64,000 nucleotides of DNA from PFJX01 sp964466195. Its GTDB lineage: Bacteria > Pseudomonadota > Gammaproteobacteria > Burkholderiales > Thiobacillaceae. Position numbers and translations under genes: made by a program. Position 1 is the first letter of the stretch. Each line of letters begins with the position of its first letter. Below are positions 16,655-25,647 of this stretch, one piece after another. The DNA is taken from contig CAYXMQ010000008.1 in assembly GCA_964466195.1 (NCBI GenBank), positions 62,001 to 126,000 on the forward strand. Direction: 5' to 3'. A model generated the notes under the pieces. It saw only the letters and a list, made by a program, of their open reading frames with translations, did not search any database and was not told the DNA's origin.

Positions 16655-17407
16655 ATGAGTCAGCATCGTGTCGAACCCAAATCCAATCAGTCCGCTCCGT
16701 CCAAGCGTGCGAGTGTGGATATTGCTGCGCTGCGCCAGCATAGCGTGCTTTTTTCCGTCCTTAACGATGAGGACGCCGATGCGATCATTCATCTAGGCCG
16801 CATCGTGCAGCATCCGGCCAAACATATTGTTTTTCAGGTCGGCGAAGAGGGGGACCACTTGTTGATCCTGCTTGAGGGACGCGTCAAAGTCAGTCTCACG
16901 TCGGCCGAAGGCAAGGAAGCGATACTCAGCATTCTTGAGCCCGGCGATGTCATGGGCGAAATGGCTTTACTCGATGGCGAAACCCGCAGCGCGACGTTGA
17001 CTACGATGGATGTGTGCAGTTTTCTGGTGCTGTGGCGGCGCGATTTTCTGCCTTTTCTGGAACAGAACCCGCATGTGGCGCTCAAGTTGCTGGCCGGCTT
17101 GTCGCAGCGCTTGCGTGCAACCAACGATCTCGTCGGCAACCTCAGTTTCCTCAATCTGCCGGCGCGTCTGGCTCGCATTCTGATCAATCTGGGCCAGCAG
17201 TACGGCAAAGTGACTCCATTGGGGATCGCGATCGGCCTCAGGCTATCGCAGGAAGAACTCGGCAATCTGGTCGGTGTATCGCGCGAAAGCGTCAATCGAC
17301 AGATACGCCTATGGGTCGACGCAGAGGTGTTGGATTACACGCACGGAACCCTGACGCTGAAAAACTCGGATGCGTTGTTTCGGGAGTCGCTGAATTCCGA
17401 GCGTTAG
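16655..17407 (+). CDS. Crp/Fnr family transcriptional regulator
   Basis: A 250-aa regulator with an N-terminal cyclic-nucleotide-binding fold (about 35-150) and a C-terminal winged helix (about 165-235). The phosphate-binding cassette reads GEMALLDGETRSATLTT, close to that of CRP, so a cyclic nucleotide ligand is possible. There are no cysteines of the Fnr iron-sulfur type at the N-terminus. The recognition region is LSQEELGNLVGVSRESVNRQ. A 30-residue basic, polar N-terminal extension precedes the domain. Targets are unknown; it follows the M48-like gene in the same direction. Confidence 0.92.
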   Translation: MSQHRVEPKSNQSAPSKRASVDIAALRQHSVLFSVLNDEDADAIIHLGRIVQHPAKHIVFQVGEEGDHLLILLEGRVKVSLTSAEGKEAILSILEPGDVMGEMALLDGETRSATLTTMDVCSFLVLWRRDFLPFLEQNPHVALKLLAGLSQRLRATNDLVGNLSFLNLPARLARILINLGQQYGKVTPLGIAIGLRLSQEELGNLVGVSRESVNRQIRLWVDAEVLDYTHGTLTLKNSDALFRESLNSER

Positions 17408-17486
17408 CAAACCCGCGATTAGCGAACTTCCGGAGGCCGTCAGGCGCTGACTACGCAGCCCGCATTGGTTGTTTTCCGGGTGGCGC

Positions 17487-18089
17487 TTAGCGTCGTCTGA
17501 ACCAGCCCGTCAAACTCAAACGTTGGCGTTGCGTGGGGGCGACTTCGTGCCAGAAGCGTTCCGATAGAAACGTGACCAGCGTGCCGCCGAGGGGGGGGAT
17601 TTCGACGGCAGGGCCGGTTTCGTCCGGCCAGAATCGCAATAGACCGCCATCGTTTGGGGTCCAGTCTTCATTGAGATAGAGGATGACGGTCAGCGTTCGG
17701 CGGTCGTCATCCTGGAAACGGTCGCGGTGACGGCGATAGCCGTTGCCGGGCGGGTAGACCGCGAAGTGCAGTTCAACGTCGAACAGACCGAGAAACAAGT
17801 GCTGGTTGACGGCGAGGCGCAAGGCCTCCAGTTTGGCCAGCACCGTTTGCAAGGCGGGGCCGGCCTCCGCTTCATCGATCCAGAGCACATTGTCGCCACG
17901 GATTTCGGAACGAATCTCCGCGTGTTTTCCAGACCGGCTACTGCCGACGCCTGCGCGGTGAAAGGCGCCATGGGTGTGCGCCTCCAGGCATTCACCTCGC
18001 AACGCGATAGTTTCCTTCGCATTCAAAAAGTCGGGAACCACGCACCATCCCGGTTCTGCCAATGCGGCGACTATCGCTTCCGGCGACAT
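17487..18089 (-). CDS. 2OG-Fe(II) oxygenase (prolyl 4-hydroxylase-like)
   Basis: A 200-aa 2-oxoglutarate- and Fe(II)-dependent dioxygenase of the P4Hc type. The iron ligands fit YRRHRDRF (HxD) and the distal His in LSERFWHEV, and the 2-oxoglutarate arginine is in RQRLSLTGWFRR. TLTVILYLNEDWTPNDGGLLRFW is the typical core strand pair. The substrate is unknown; relatives hydroxylate proteins, including ribosomal proteins and EF-Tu. It lies 7 bp downstream of the DUF4139 gene on the same strand, so these and pgl probably form one operon. Confidence 0.9.
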   Translation of the reverse strand: MSPEAIVAALAEPGWCVVPDFLNAKETIALRGECLEAHTHGAFHRAGVGSSRSGKHAEIRSEIRGDNVLWIDEAEAGPALQTVLAKLEALRLAVNQHLFLGLFDVELHFAVYPPGNGYRRHRDRFQDDDRRTLTVILYLNEDWTPNDGGLLRFWPDETGPAVEIPPLGGTLVTFLSERFWHEVAPTQRQRLSLTGWFRRR

Positions 18090-18096
18090 GCGCGAC

Positions 18097-19563
18097 TCAG
18101 TATTTCGCCCGTACGCGCCAGGTCAGCGTAGTCTTGCCCTCCGCGGGTACTGGAATACTCCAGACTGCGGTATGCGCGCTTTCCTTCTTGTGCGGATGGC
18201 TTTCCTGCAGCATTTGCCAATCGCCGGGCATCGGCTCGATCACGGTGGCGATTATTTTCTCGTTCTTGGCGTTGCGGATTTCCATGACGTACGCCGTTTC
18301 GATGATGCCGCCGCGGGCATTGAAGCCGGCGCTGATCCGCTGGAAATCGCTTTGTTTCTTGTCGGCCGTGATATCGAATGCTTCGCCCAGTTTGAGCTTG
18401 ATCAGTTCCCCTTTGGCGGTATGGTCGATGCGGTCTTCGCCAATGAATTGGGCGCGCCCGGCGCTGTCTTTTTTGTAGACTCGGACCACGCCCTTGGGCA
18501 GCGGTACGCCGAGATGGTCGCCTCGGTTGCTGAATTCCATGTACACGCTGGGCTTCAGTTTGCTGCCAAGGTCGCCATGCTGGTTGCTGTAATACCAGTC
18601 GGCGCCCTGGAAGCGGAATTCCTTGTCGGTTTTGACCTTTTGCGCGGATAGCAGCGCGACCTGCTTGGTTTGTTTGTCGAGCAGCGTGGTGAGGCGGTCC
18701 AGCGTGTACAGGTGGTATTCGAACAGGCTTTCTTCCTGCATTTGCGGCGCTGCATCGGCCATTGCCATGGCTTTCATCATCACCGGCATGCGACCGCGTT
18801 CGGGCTGGACACGGTTGACTTCGCCAGCGACCAGTTGCAGGCGCGCATTCGGGTAGGCGGTGCCGCTGGTGTTGGTCAGCGTGACCCAGCCGTTCAGGTC
18901 GATGCTGTCCTCCTTGGCCGAGAGTTCTGCGACGTAGTCGGCCTTCCAGGTCAGTCCGCCGGTCAGATAGCTCAGTTCCAGGCCGGTTTCAGTCGGCGTA
19001 CTGGCGGCGAGATATCCGGACGCAAGCGGCATTTCGGTATTGAACAATATGGACAGGGTGGGGCGGTCGCGCAGCGTGGCGGGTACCGCGCCGAAACCCA
19101 GGCGTCCGGGAATGCCGGTTTCGACGCGGTCCTTGAATTGCAGGACGATGCCGTCGTTGGCGGCCAGCACGCTGGCGTATTCGCTGAATTCGACGCCGGT
19201 GATCGGCTGTGTGCGTATTACCCGCACGCTTTCTCCGACCGATTTTTCCAGCAGTTTCTGCGGCGTCAGCAAGTCGAAGTCGAAATTCTGTTCCAGCAGC
19301 GTGAGTTTCTTGCCTTCGACCGAACGCAACAGTGCGGTTTCCGGCTGCATGCGCGCGGAAACGTCACGCCAGGCGAGCAGATTGTCGCCATTGCTGACCC
19401 GTACCTTGCGCGTATCTTTCACCAATGCCAGGTCGCCGTTGTAAATAGTGACCGCGAGCGCGGTTTGCTCTGCCGAGGTGCTGGGACGTTCATCCAGTGC
19501 ATAGGCCTGGTGGGTGGCAAGCAGCGTCAGTACCAGTAAAGCATCAAGCAGGGTCTGTTTCAT
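18097..19563 (-). CDS. Exported DUF4139 domain protein
   Basis: A 488-aa protein with a Sec signal peptide (KQTLLDALLVLTLLATHQAYA) and a DUF4139-type beta-rich body: VTIYNGDLALVKDTRKV at the start, LTWKADYVAELSAKEDSIDL and GWVTLTNTSGTAYPNARLQLVAG in the middle, and FKDRIDHT-like strands near the C-terminus with TLTWRVRAKY at the end. Family members are periplasmic or surface proteins of unknown function. The frame opens at 19584, but the ATG at 19563 has an AGGAGA site and directly begins the signal peptide. It overlaps the pgl gene by 4 bp. Confidence 0.88.
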   Translation of the reverse strand: MKQTLLDALLVLTLLATHQAYALDERPSTSAEQTALAVTIYNGDLALVKDTRKVRVSNGDNLLAWRDVSARMQPETALLRSVEGKKLTLLEQNFDFDLLTPQKLLEKSVGESVRVIRTQPITGVEFSEYASVLAANDGIVLQFKDRVETGIPGRLGFGAVPATLRDRPTLSILFNTEMPLASGYLAASTPTETGLELSYLTGGLTWKADYVAELSAKEDSIDLNGWVTLTNTSGTAYPNARLQLVAGEVNRVQPERGRMPVMMKAMAMADAAPQMQEESLFEYHLYTLDRLTTLLDKQTKQVALLSAQKVKTDKEFRFQGADWYYSNQHGDLGSKLKPSVYMEFSNRGDHLGVPLPKGVVRVYKKDSAGRAQFIGEDRIDHTAKGELIKLKLGEAFDITADKKQSDFQRISAGFNARGGIIETAYVMEIRNAKNEKIIATVIEPMPGDWQMLQESHPHKKESAHTAVWSIPVPAEGKTTLTWRVRAKY

Positions 19564-20294
19564 TCCGGTTCTCCTGACGGACAAGCGTCCGTATCGACTA
19601 ACAAATCAACGCCGGCATCCGGTTGGATGACGCTGGCTGGAATGGTCGCACCCTGGCGCCATCTGGTCAGCGCATCGCGCTTGTCGGCGCCGCAGATCAA
19701 GAACAGAACGCTGCGTGTGTGCGACAAGCGCTGCGCTGAAAGGGTGATGCGTTCCGGCGGCGGCTTCGGGGCGTCCATCACCGCCAGCGCGTCGGCTGAG
19801 CGGGGTTCGACGCCCCAATCGTGATCCGGAAACAAGCTGGCGGTATGCCCATCCTGGCCCAGGCCCAGCAGCACCAGATCGAACGCCGCGCGGCCGGTAA
19901 GTTGCTGGGCATAGCTATTCGCTCCTAATGCGGCGCCAAGCTCGGCTGGAATGACATGGATGTTGCCGGCCGGGATGGCGACCCGGTCGAGCCAGGCCGA
20001 AGCCGCCATGCGGCTGTTGCGTTGCGGGTCGGCCGCGGGCAAGCAGCGTTCGTCGCCAAACCAGATATGCCAGCGCGCCCAGTCCTGGTCCTGGTCGGCC
20101 AGCGCCCGGTACAGTTTTTCTGGCGTGCTGCCGCCCGCCAGCACGAGATGGAATTCGCCGCGCGCTGCCAGCGCTGACTTGGCCGCCTCGTCAACCCAGG
20201 CCAAAGCCGTCGCCAGCCAGCTTGATTTTTCGACGACATGCCAGCGCAGCCGGGAAGAATGGCTCGATGTCGAAGGGTGAGCGGTGATGCGCAT
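19560..20294 (-). CDS. pgl: 6-phosphogluconolactonase
   Basis: Hydrolyses 6-phosphogluconolactone to 6-phosphogluconate in the oxidative pentose phosphate or Entner-Doudoroff pathway. The 244-aa protein has the family signatures FHLVLAGGSTPEKLYRAL, WHIWFGDERCLPAADPQRN and FDLVLLGLGQDGHTASLFP, with the catalytic histidine in the last. No zwf or gnd gene is adjacent; its partners in this operon are a DUF4139 protein (4-bp overlap) and an oxygenase. Confidence 0.96.
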   Translation of the reverse strand: MRITAHPSTSSHSSRLRWHVVEKSSWLATALAWVDEAAKSALAARGEFHLVLAGGSTPEKLYRALADQDQDWARWHIWFGDERCLPAADPQRNSRMAASAWLDRVAIPAGNIHVIPAELGAALGANSYAQQLTGRAAFDLVLLGLGQDGHTASLFPDHDWGVEPRSADALAVMDAPKPPPERITLSAQRLSHTRSVLFLICGADKRDALTRWRQGATIPASVIQPDAGVDLLVDTDACPSGEPE

Positions 20295-20363
20295 CGGTTT
20301 GGTCCACTAAAGCAGATAAAATCAGCCGGATTTTAGTCGCTTATTACTTCAACCCAGCCTGCC

Positions 20364-21143
20364 ATGACCCCCGTACTCATCTTCGATATCGAAACCATCC
20401 CGGACATTGACGGCCTGCGTCGTCTGCACAACGTCGGCCTGGAGGCCAGCGATCACGAGGTGGCCGAAATGGGGATGCTGATGCGCCGCCAGCAAACCGG
20501 CGGCTCCGATTTCTTGCCGCACTACCTGCAGCGCGTAGTGACCATTTCCTGCGTGCTGCGCACCGAAAAGACCTTCAAGGTCTGGTCGCTGTCGCATCCG
20601 GAAACCGGCGAGGCCGAGATGCTGCAGCGATTCTTCGACGGCATCGAGAAATACACGCCGCAAATCGTGTCGTGGAACGGCGGCGGCTTCGACTTGCCAG
20701 TGTTGCATTACCGTTCGCTGCTGCATGGCGTCAGTGCGCCGCGCTATTGGGATTGGGGCGATGATGATCGTGATTTCAAATACAACAATTATTTGAATCG
20801 CTACCATACCCGTCATCTCGACCTGATGGATGTGCTGGCCATGTTTCAGGCGCGCGCGAATGCGCCGCTGGATGCGCTGGCGAAGCTATATGGCTTTCCC
20901 GGCAAGCTGGGCATGGATGGCAGCGCCGTCTGGGATGCGTTCCAGCGCGGCGAACATGCCGCCATCCGTGATTATTGCGAGACCGACGTGGTCAACACCT
21001 ATCTGGTGTTTCTGCGTTTCCAGAAAATGCGCGGCGTGCTGACCGCCGCCCAGTACGACGACGAGATCGGCGTGGTGCGGGCGGCATTGGAGGAAATCGG
21101 CGCCGATCACTGGTTCGAGTTCCTGGAGGCGTGGCCAGCATGA
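20364..21143 (+). CDS. PolB-like 3'-5' exonuclease domain protein
   Basis: A 259-aa stand-alone DEDDy-type exonuclease related to the proofreading domain of family B DNA polymerases. Exo I is LIFDIETIPDIDG, Exo II is IVSWNGGGFDLPVLHYRSL, and Exo III is AIRDYCETDVVNTYLVFLRF with the final Asp/Tyr. No polymerase domain is attached. Its substrate is not known. The stop overlaps rlmD as ATGA, so the two are translationally coupled. Confidence 0.92.
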   Translation: MTPVLIFDIETIPDIDGLRRLHNVGLEASDHEVAEMGMLMRRQQTGGSDFLPHYLQRVVTISCVLRTEKTFKVWSLSHPETGEAEMLQRFFDGIEKYTPQIVSWNGGGFDLPVLHYRSLLHGVSAPRYWDWGDDDRDFKYNNYLNRYHTRHLDLMDVLAMFQARANAPLDALAKLYGFPGKLGMDGSAVWDAFQRGEHAAIRDYCETDVVNTYLVFLRFQKMRGVLTAAQYDDEIGVVRAALEEIGADHWFEFLEAWPA

Positions 21144-22510
21144 ACGAGACGGAATCCAGCCAGCCGCCCAGCAAATCGGCTGCTATGCAACCGCTGTATA
21201 TCGAATCCCTCGACCATGAAGGCAAGGGCATAGGCCGCCGCGACGGCAAGACGATCTTCGTTGATGGCGCTCTGGCCGGCGAGTGGGTCATCGCGTCCAG
21301 TTACCGTAAAAAACCGGAATTCGAACAGGCGCAGGTGACGCAAATCCTGCAGCCGAGCCCTTACCGGGTGACGCCCAAATGCATCTGGTTTGGTGTTTGC
21401 GGCGGCTGTACGCATCAGCATTTGGATGAGGCTGCACAAGTGGCGGCCAAGCAGCGGGTGCTGGAAGACTGTTTCAAACATATCGGCAAGGTACGGCCGG
21501 AGACCATCTTGCCGCCGATTCATGGGCCGACCTGGGGGTATCGCACCCGCGCCCGACTGTCGGTGCGCCATGTGCCGAAGAAGGGCGGCGTGTTGGTGGG
21601 GTTTCATGAGCGGCGCAGCAGTTATGTCGCCGACATGACCAGTTGCGAAGTGTTGCTGCCACAGATTTCGGCGCTGCTGCCCGAGTTGCGCATGCTGGTC
21701 GAGGGCCTGTCGATCCGCGACCGTCTGCCGCAGATCGAACTGGCGGCCGGCGAGACCCTCTCGGTACTGGTGTTGCGCATCATGGATCCGCTTACGCCGG
21801 CGGATGAAGAGAAGCTGCGCGACTTTGCCGATCGGCATGGCATCCAGTTCTGGTTGCAGCCCAAAGGGCCGGATACCGCCTACCCGTTTCATCCGCTCGA
21901 TGCGCCGGAGCTGGCGTATTCCCTGCCCGAATTCAATCTGGCTATGCCGTTCCGGCCGACCGAATTCACCCAGGTCAATCACGGCATCAACCGCATGTTG
22001 ATGCGTCGGGCGATGCGTATGCTGGACGTACAACCGGGTGAGCGGATCGCCGATTTTTTCTGCGGCTTGGGCAATTTCAGTCTGCCCATCGCTCGGCTCG
22101 GTGCACAGGTCGTGGGTATCGAGGGCAGCCCGGGCCTGGTTGCGCGCGCGTTGGAAAATGCCGCTCGCAATGGCTTGGCCGAGCGCTGCGAGTTTCGCGT
22201 CGCCAATCTGTTCGAGATGACGCCGGAGGGATATACGGAACTGAGCCGTGCGGAGCCGGACGGTTTCGACAAATTGCTGATCGACCCGCCGCGCGACGGC
22301 GCCATCGAGTTGGTGAAGTCGTTGCCGGATGCCGGCACGGCGGGCGCTTTGCCGACGCGGATCGTGTATGTGTCGTGCAGTCCGGCCACGCTGGCGCGCG
22401 ATGCCGCGGTGCTGGTGCATCAGAAAGGCTATCGGCTGAAAGCCGCTGGTGTGGCCAATATGTTCCCGCATACGGCGCATGTGGAGAGCATCGCACTGTT
22501 CGAGCGGTAA
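21140..22510 (+). CDS. rlmD: 23S rRNA (uracil-1939-C5)-methyltransferase
   Basis: SAM-dependent methyltransferase modifying U1939 of 23S rRNA. The 456-aa protein has an N-terminal TRAM domain (IESLDHEGKGIGRRDGKTIF), the [4Fe-4S] cysteines in CIWFGVCGGCTHQHLD plus a downstream cysteine in TSCEVLLPQ, the SAM motif ADFFCGLGNFSLPIARLG, LLIDPPRDGA and the catalytic cysteine in IVYVSCSPATLARD. The frame is open from 20975, but the ATG at 21140 overlaps the exonuclease stop and is the proper start. Confidence 0.96.
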   Translation: MNETESSQPPSKSAAMQPLYIESLDHEGKGIGRRDGKTIFVDGALAGEWVIASSYRKKPEFEQAQVTQILQPSPYRVTPKCIWFGVCGGCTHQHLDEAAQVAAKQRVLEDCFKHIGKVRPETILPPIHGPTWGYRTRARLSVRHVPKKGGVLVGFHERRSSYVADMTSCEVLLPQISALLPELRMLVEGLSIRDRLPQIELAAGETLSVLVLRIMDPLTPADEEKLRDFADRHGIQFWLQPKGPDTAYPFHPLDAPELAYSLPEFNLAMPFRPTEFTQVNHGINRMLMRRAMRMLDVQPGERIADFFCGLGNFSLPIARLGAQVVGIEGSPGLVARALENAARNGLAERCEFRVANLFEMTPEGYTELSRAEPDGFDKLLIDPPRDGAIELVKSLPDAGTAGALPTRIVYVSCSPATLARDAAVLVHQKGYRLKAAGVANMFPHTAHVESIALFER

Positions 22511-22547
22511 GCTAAACTGGCGCCGTCCCCACTACCGCAATGCTCAT

Positions 22548-23819
22548 TTGGATGCCATTCCTCTAGAGGCGCTGATCGGCGCTTTGATCTTGTTGCTGGC
22601 CGTGTCCGCGTTTTTTTCCGGCTCGGAAACCAGCATGATGGCGGTGAACCGTTACCGCCTGAAAACCCTGGCGAAATCGGGGCAGCGTGGCGCGCAGCTG
22701 GCCGAGACTTTGCTGGCGCGAACCGACAAGCTGCTGTCGGCGATCCTGATCGGCAACAACCTGGCCAATTCGGCGGCGGCGACGCTGGTGACCGTCATCG
22801 TGTTCCGTCTCTATGGCGAGAGCGAGTTGGCGCTGACCGTGGCGACTTTGCTGGTGACCTTTTTGATTCTGGTGTTCTCCGAGGTGACGCCCAAGGTGAT
22901 CGGCGCATCCTGGCCGGATCGTCTGGCGCCGGTGGCAAGTTTCCCTCTGACCTTTCTGGTCAAGGTATTGCGGCCGGTAATCTGGTTCGTGAATCTGTTT
23001 GTGCAAGTACAGCTCAAGATGCTCAGGCTCAAGCCGGGAGCGGCTTCGGAGCACAGCATGGGTATAGAAGAGTTACGCACCGTGTTGGCGGAGTCGGGTT
23101 CTCTGCTACCCAGCCAGCATCGCAGCATCTTGAGCAATTTATTCGATCTGGAGGAGGTGACTGTCGATGATGCGATGTTGCCGCGCAGCCAGATCGAAGC
23201 GATTGATCTGGCTGCGGAGCCGGAGGACATCGTGCGCCAGCTCAGCACCAGCCATCACGCTCGCCTGCCGGTTTATGAAGGCGACCCGAATAACGTGATC
23301 GGTATGCTGCATGTGCGCCGCGCGTTGGCGCGCCTGCTGGAAGAATCGTTCGATCCGGAAATGTTCCGTACCTGGCTGCGTGCGCCGTATTACATTCCTT
23401 CAGGCACCTCGCTGTATGTGCAACTGACCCAGTTTCAGGCAACCCGCCAGTCGCTCGGTCTGGTCGTGGATGAGTATGGCGAATTGCTGGGCCTGGTGAC
23501 CGTCGAAGACATCCTTGAAGAGATCGTCGGCGAGTTCACTGCGGTATTGCCTGGCGGACAAGCAGCCAGCAGCAAGCAGCCGGACGGCAGTTTTCTGGTC
23601 GATGGCGCCGCCTCGTTGCGCGAATTGAACCGTAAGTTGAAATTGCAGTTTCCCCTCGATGGGCCGCGCACGCTGAATGGTTTGCTGCTGGAGCATCTTG
23701 AAGCGATGCCGGAGGCGGGGATCAGCGTGCTGATCGCCGGTTATCCGGTCGAAGTCGTGCAGGTGCAAGACCGCATGGTCAAGACGGCCAAGATCGGTGC
23801 GCGCCGCGTCCAGAACTGA
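22548..23819 (+). CDS. CNNM/CBS-domain transporter protein (HlyC/CorC family)
   Basis: A 423-aa inner-membrane protein: CNNM (DUF21) transmembrane domain (about 1-185, with ALIGALILLLAVSAFFSGSE and SAILIGNNLANSAAAT), a CBS pair (about 205-335, with MLPRSQIEAIDL and GLVVDEYGELLGLVTVEDIL) and a CorC_HlyC C-terminal domain (about 345-423). The family is linked to Mg/Co efflux. The frame opens at 22449 inside rlmD, but a TTG at 22548 gives the family-typical start DAIPLEALIG, so it is chosen. Confidence 0.9.
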   Translation: MDAIPLEALIGALILLLAVSAFFSGSETSMMAVNRYRLKTLAKSGQRGAQLAETLLARTDKLLSAILIGNNLANSAAATLVTVIVFRLYGESELALTVATLLVTFLILVFSEVTPKVIGASWPDRLAPVASFPLTFLVKVLRPVIWFVNLFVQVQLKMLRLKPGAASEHSMGIEELRTVLAESGSLLPSQHRSILSNLFDLEEVTVDDAMLPRSQIEAIDLAAEPEDIVRQLSTSHHARLPVYEGDPNNVIGMLHVRRALARLLEESFDPEMFRTWLRAPYYIPSGTSLYVQLTQFQATRQSLGLVVDEYGELLGLVTVEDILEEIVGEFTAVLPGGQAASSKQPDGSFLVDGAASLRELNRKLKLQFPLDGPRTLNGLLLEHLEAMPEAGISVLIAGYPVEVVQVQDRMVKTAKIGARRVQN

Positions 23820-23903
23820 GTCTCGGGTTTCTTTACATTTGCCGGGGCGGGGGGCAATAATCCAGGCCGAATTGCCAGTTAAACAAAGGAGCGCAAGGGG
23901 GTA

Positions 23904-25625
23904 ATGGTCGCAGTTACTGTAGGCGCTAATCTGACGGGCCTTTGCCGGGCTATGGTGACCCAAGGGCTGCTTTCCCCCGAAGAGGGCGAAAGCCTGCAGA
24001 ATCAGACGCGCAGTTCGGGGGAAACCTTTATTGCGAGTTTACTGCGCACCCGCCGTTTCCGCGCCGACCAAATCGCGGCCTTCGCTTCCGTCACCTTCGG
24101 TTTGCCGCTGTTCAATCTCGATGCGTTGGATCCCGGCGTCATGCCCAAGGGGGCGGTCGACCCCAAGCTGCTGACCAAGCACCGGGTATTGCCGATTGTT
24201 TTGCGCGGTAATCGCCTGTTTGTCGCCATCTCCGATCCCAGCAATCTGAAAGCGCTGGACGACATCAAGTTTCAGACCAGTCTGGCAGCGGAGCCGCTGG
24301 TGGTCGAGGACGACAAGCTTGGTCGCTGGCTGGACAGCTACGGCGAAGCCACTGAAGACAGCATCCTCAAGACCATTGAGACGGAAGACCTGAACCTCGA
24401 GTTCAGTGATGACGAAGCCCAGAACGCGGCTGATACCGCCGCGGCTCTCGATATCGATGACGCGCCGGTCGTCAAGTACTTGCAGAAAATGCTGCTCGAT
24501 GCGATCAATGCCGGCGCGTCCGATATCCACTTCGAGCCCTACGAGAAGAGTTACCGCATCCGCTATCGCATGGATGGCATGCTTTACGAGGTGGCGCAGC
24601 CGCCTTTGGCGATCAAGGACAAGATCGCCTCGCGCATCAAGGTGATTTCAAAACTGGATATCTCGGAAAAGCGCGTCCCGCAGGACGGCCGCATGAAGTT
24701 GGTGCTTTCGCGCTCCAAGTCGGTGGATTTCCGGGTTTCCACCTTGCCGACCATTTATGGCGAGAAAATCGTCATGCGGATTCTCGACTCGACCTCTGCG
24801 ACGATGGGTATCGAGAAGCTTGGCTACGAGCCGGATCAACTGAAATTGCTGCTGGATGCGGTGCAGCGACCCTATGGCATGGTCCTGGTAACCGGCCCAA
24901 CCGGTTCCGGCAAGACCGTTTCGCTGTACGCTTGCCTGAACATTCTGAACAAGCCGGGCGTCAATATCTCGACCGTTGAAGATCCGGTTGAAATTCAGTT
25001 GCCGGGCATCAATCAGGTCAACGTCAACGAAAAGGCCGGCCTCGATTTTTCTGCCGCGATGAAAGCTTTTTTGCGCCAGGATCCGGACATCATCATGGTT
25101 GGCGAGATACGTGACCACGAAACCGGCGATATCGCCATCAAGGCCGCACAGACCGGACACATGGTGCTTTCGACGCTGCATACCAACGATGCCCCGGCGA
25201 CCTTGACCCGGCTGATCAATATGGGGATTCCGAGCTATAACGTGGCCGCTTCGGTGCAACTGATTACAGCGCAGCGTCTGGGACGCCGGTTATGCCCGAG
25301 TTGCAAGAAGCCGATCGATATACCGCCTGAAGCGCTGCTCAATGCGGGCTTTTCAGAGGCCGATCTGGATGGTTCCTGGCAGCCTTACGGCGCGGTGGGG
25401 TGCGATGTCTGCAAGCAAACCGGTTACAAGGGGCGCTTGGGTATTTACCAGGTCATGCCGGTCAGTGAGGCAATCAATCACATCATTCTGAAAAATGGTT
25501 CGGCAGCCGATATCGCCGAACAAGCCAAACGCGACGGGGTGCTTAACTTGCGCGAAGCCGGTTTGCTCAAGGTCAAACAAGGTCACACTTCGCTCGAAGA
25601 AGTGTTGGCTGTGACCAATGAATAG
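23904..25625 (+). CDS. pilB: Type IV pilus assembly ATPase PilB
   Basis: Hexameric extension ATPase of the type IV pilus. The 573-aa protein has the N-terminal T2SSE_N (MshEN-like) domain (about 1-160), then the GspE fold with Walker A GPTGSGKTVSLYACL, the Asp box STVEDPVEIQLPGI, Walker B MVGEIRDHETGDIAIKAAQT and the zinc-binding RRLCPSCKKP plus GCDVCKQTGYKGR. The ATG follows an AAGGGGG site. pilC and pilD follow directly, the standard order. No pilin gene is visible in the window. Confidence 0.97.
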   Translation: MVAVTVGANLTGLCRAMVTQGLLSPEEGESLQNQTRSSGETFIASLLRTRRFRADQIAAFASVTFGLPLFNLDALDPGVMPKGAVDPKLLTKHRVLPIVLRGNRLFVAISDPSNLKALDDIKFQTSLAAEPLVVEDDKLGRWLDSYGEATEDSILKTIETEDLNLEFSDDEAQNAADTAAALDIDDAPVVKYLQKMLLDAINAGASDIHFEPYEKSYRIRYRMDGMLYEVAQPPLAIKDKIASRIKVISKLDISEKRVPQDGRMKLVLSRSKSVDFRVSTLPTIYGEKIVMRILDSTSATMGIEKLGYEPDQLKLLLDAVQRPYGMVLVTGPTGSGKTVSLYACLNILNKPGVNISTVEDPVEIQLPGINQVNVNEKAGLDFSAAMKAFLRQDPDIIMVGEIRDHETGDIAIKAAQTGHMVLSTLHTNDAPATLTRLINMGIPSYNVAASVQLITAQRLGRRLCPSCKKPIDIPPEALLNAGFSEADLDGSWQPYGAVGCDVCKQTGYKGRLGIYQVMPVSEAINHIILKNGSAADIAEQAKRDGVLNLREAGLLKVKQGHTSLEEVLAVTNE

Positions 25626-25647
25626 CCTCCTAACAGGATAAAAATAT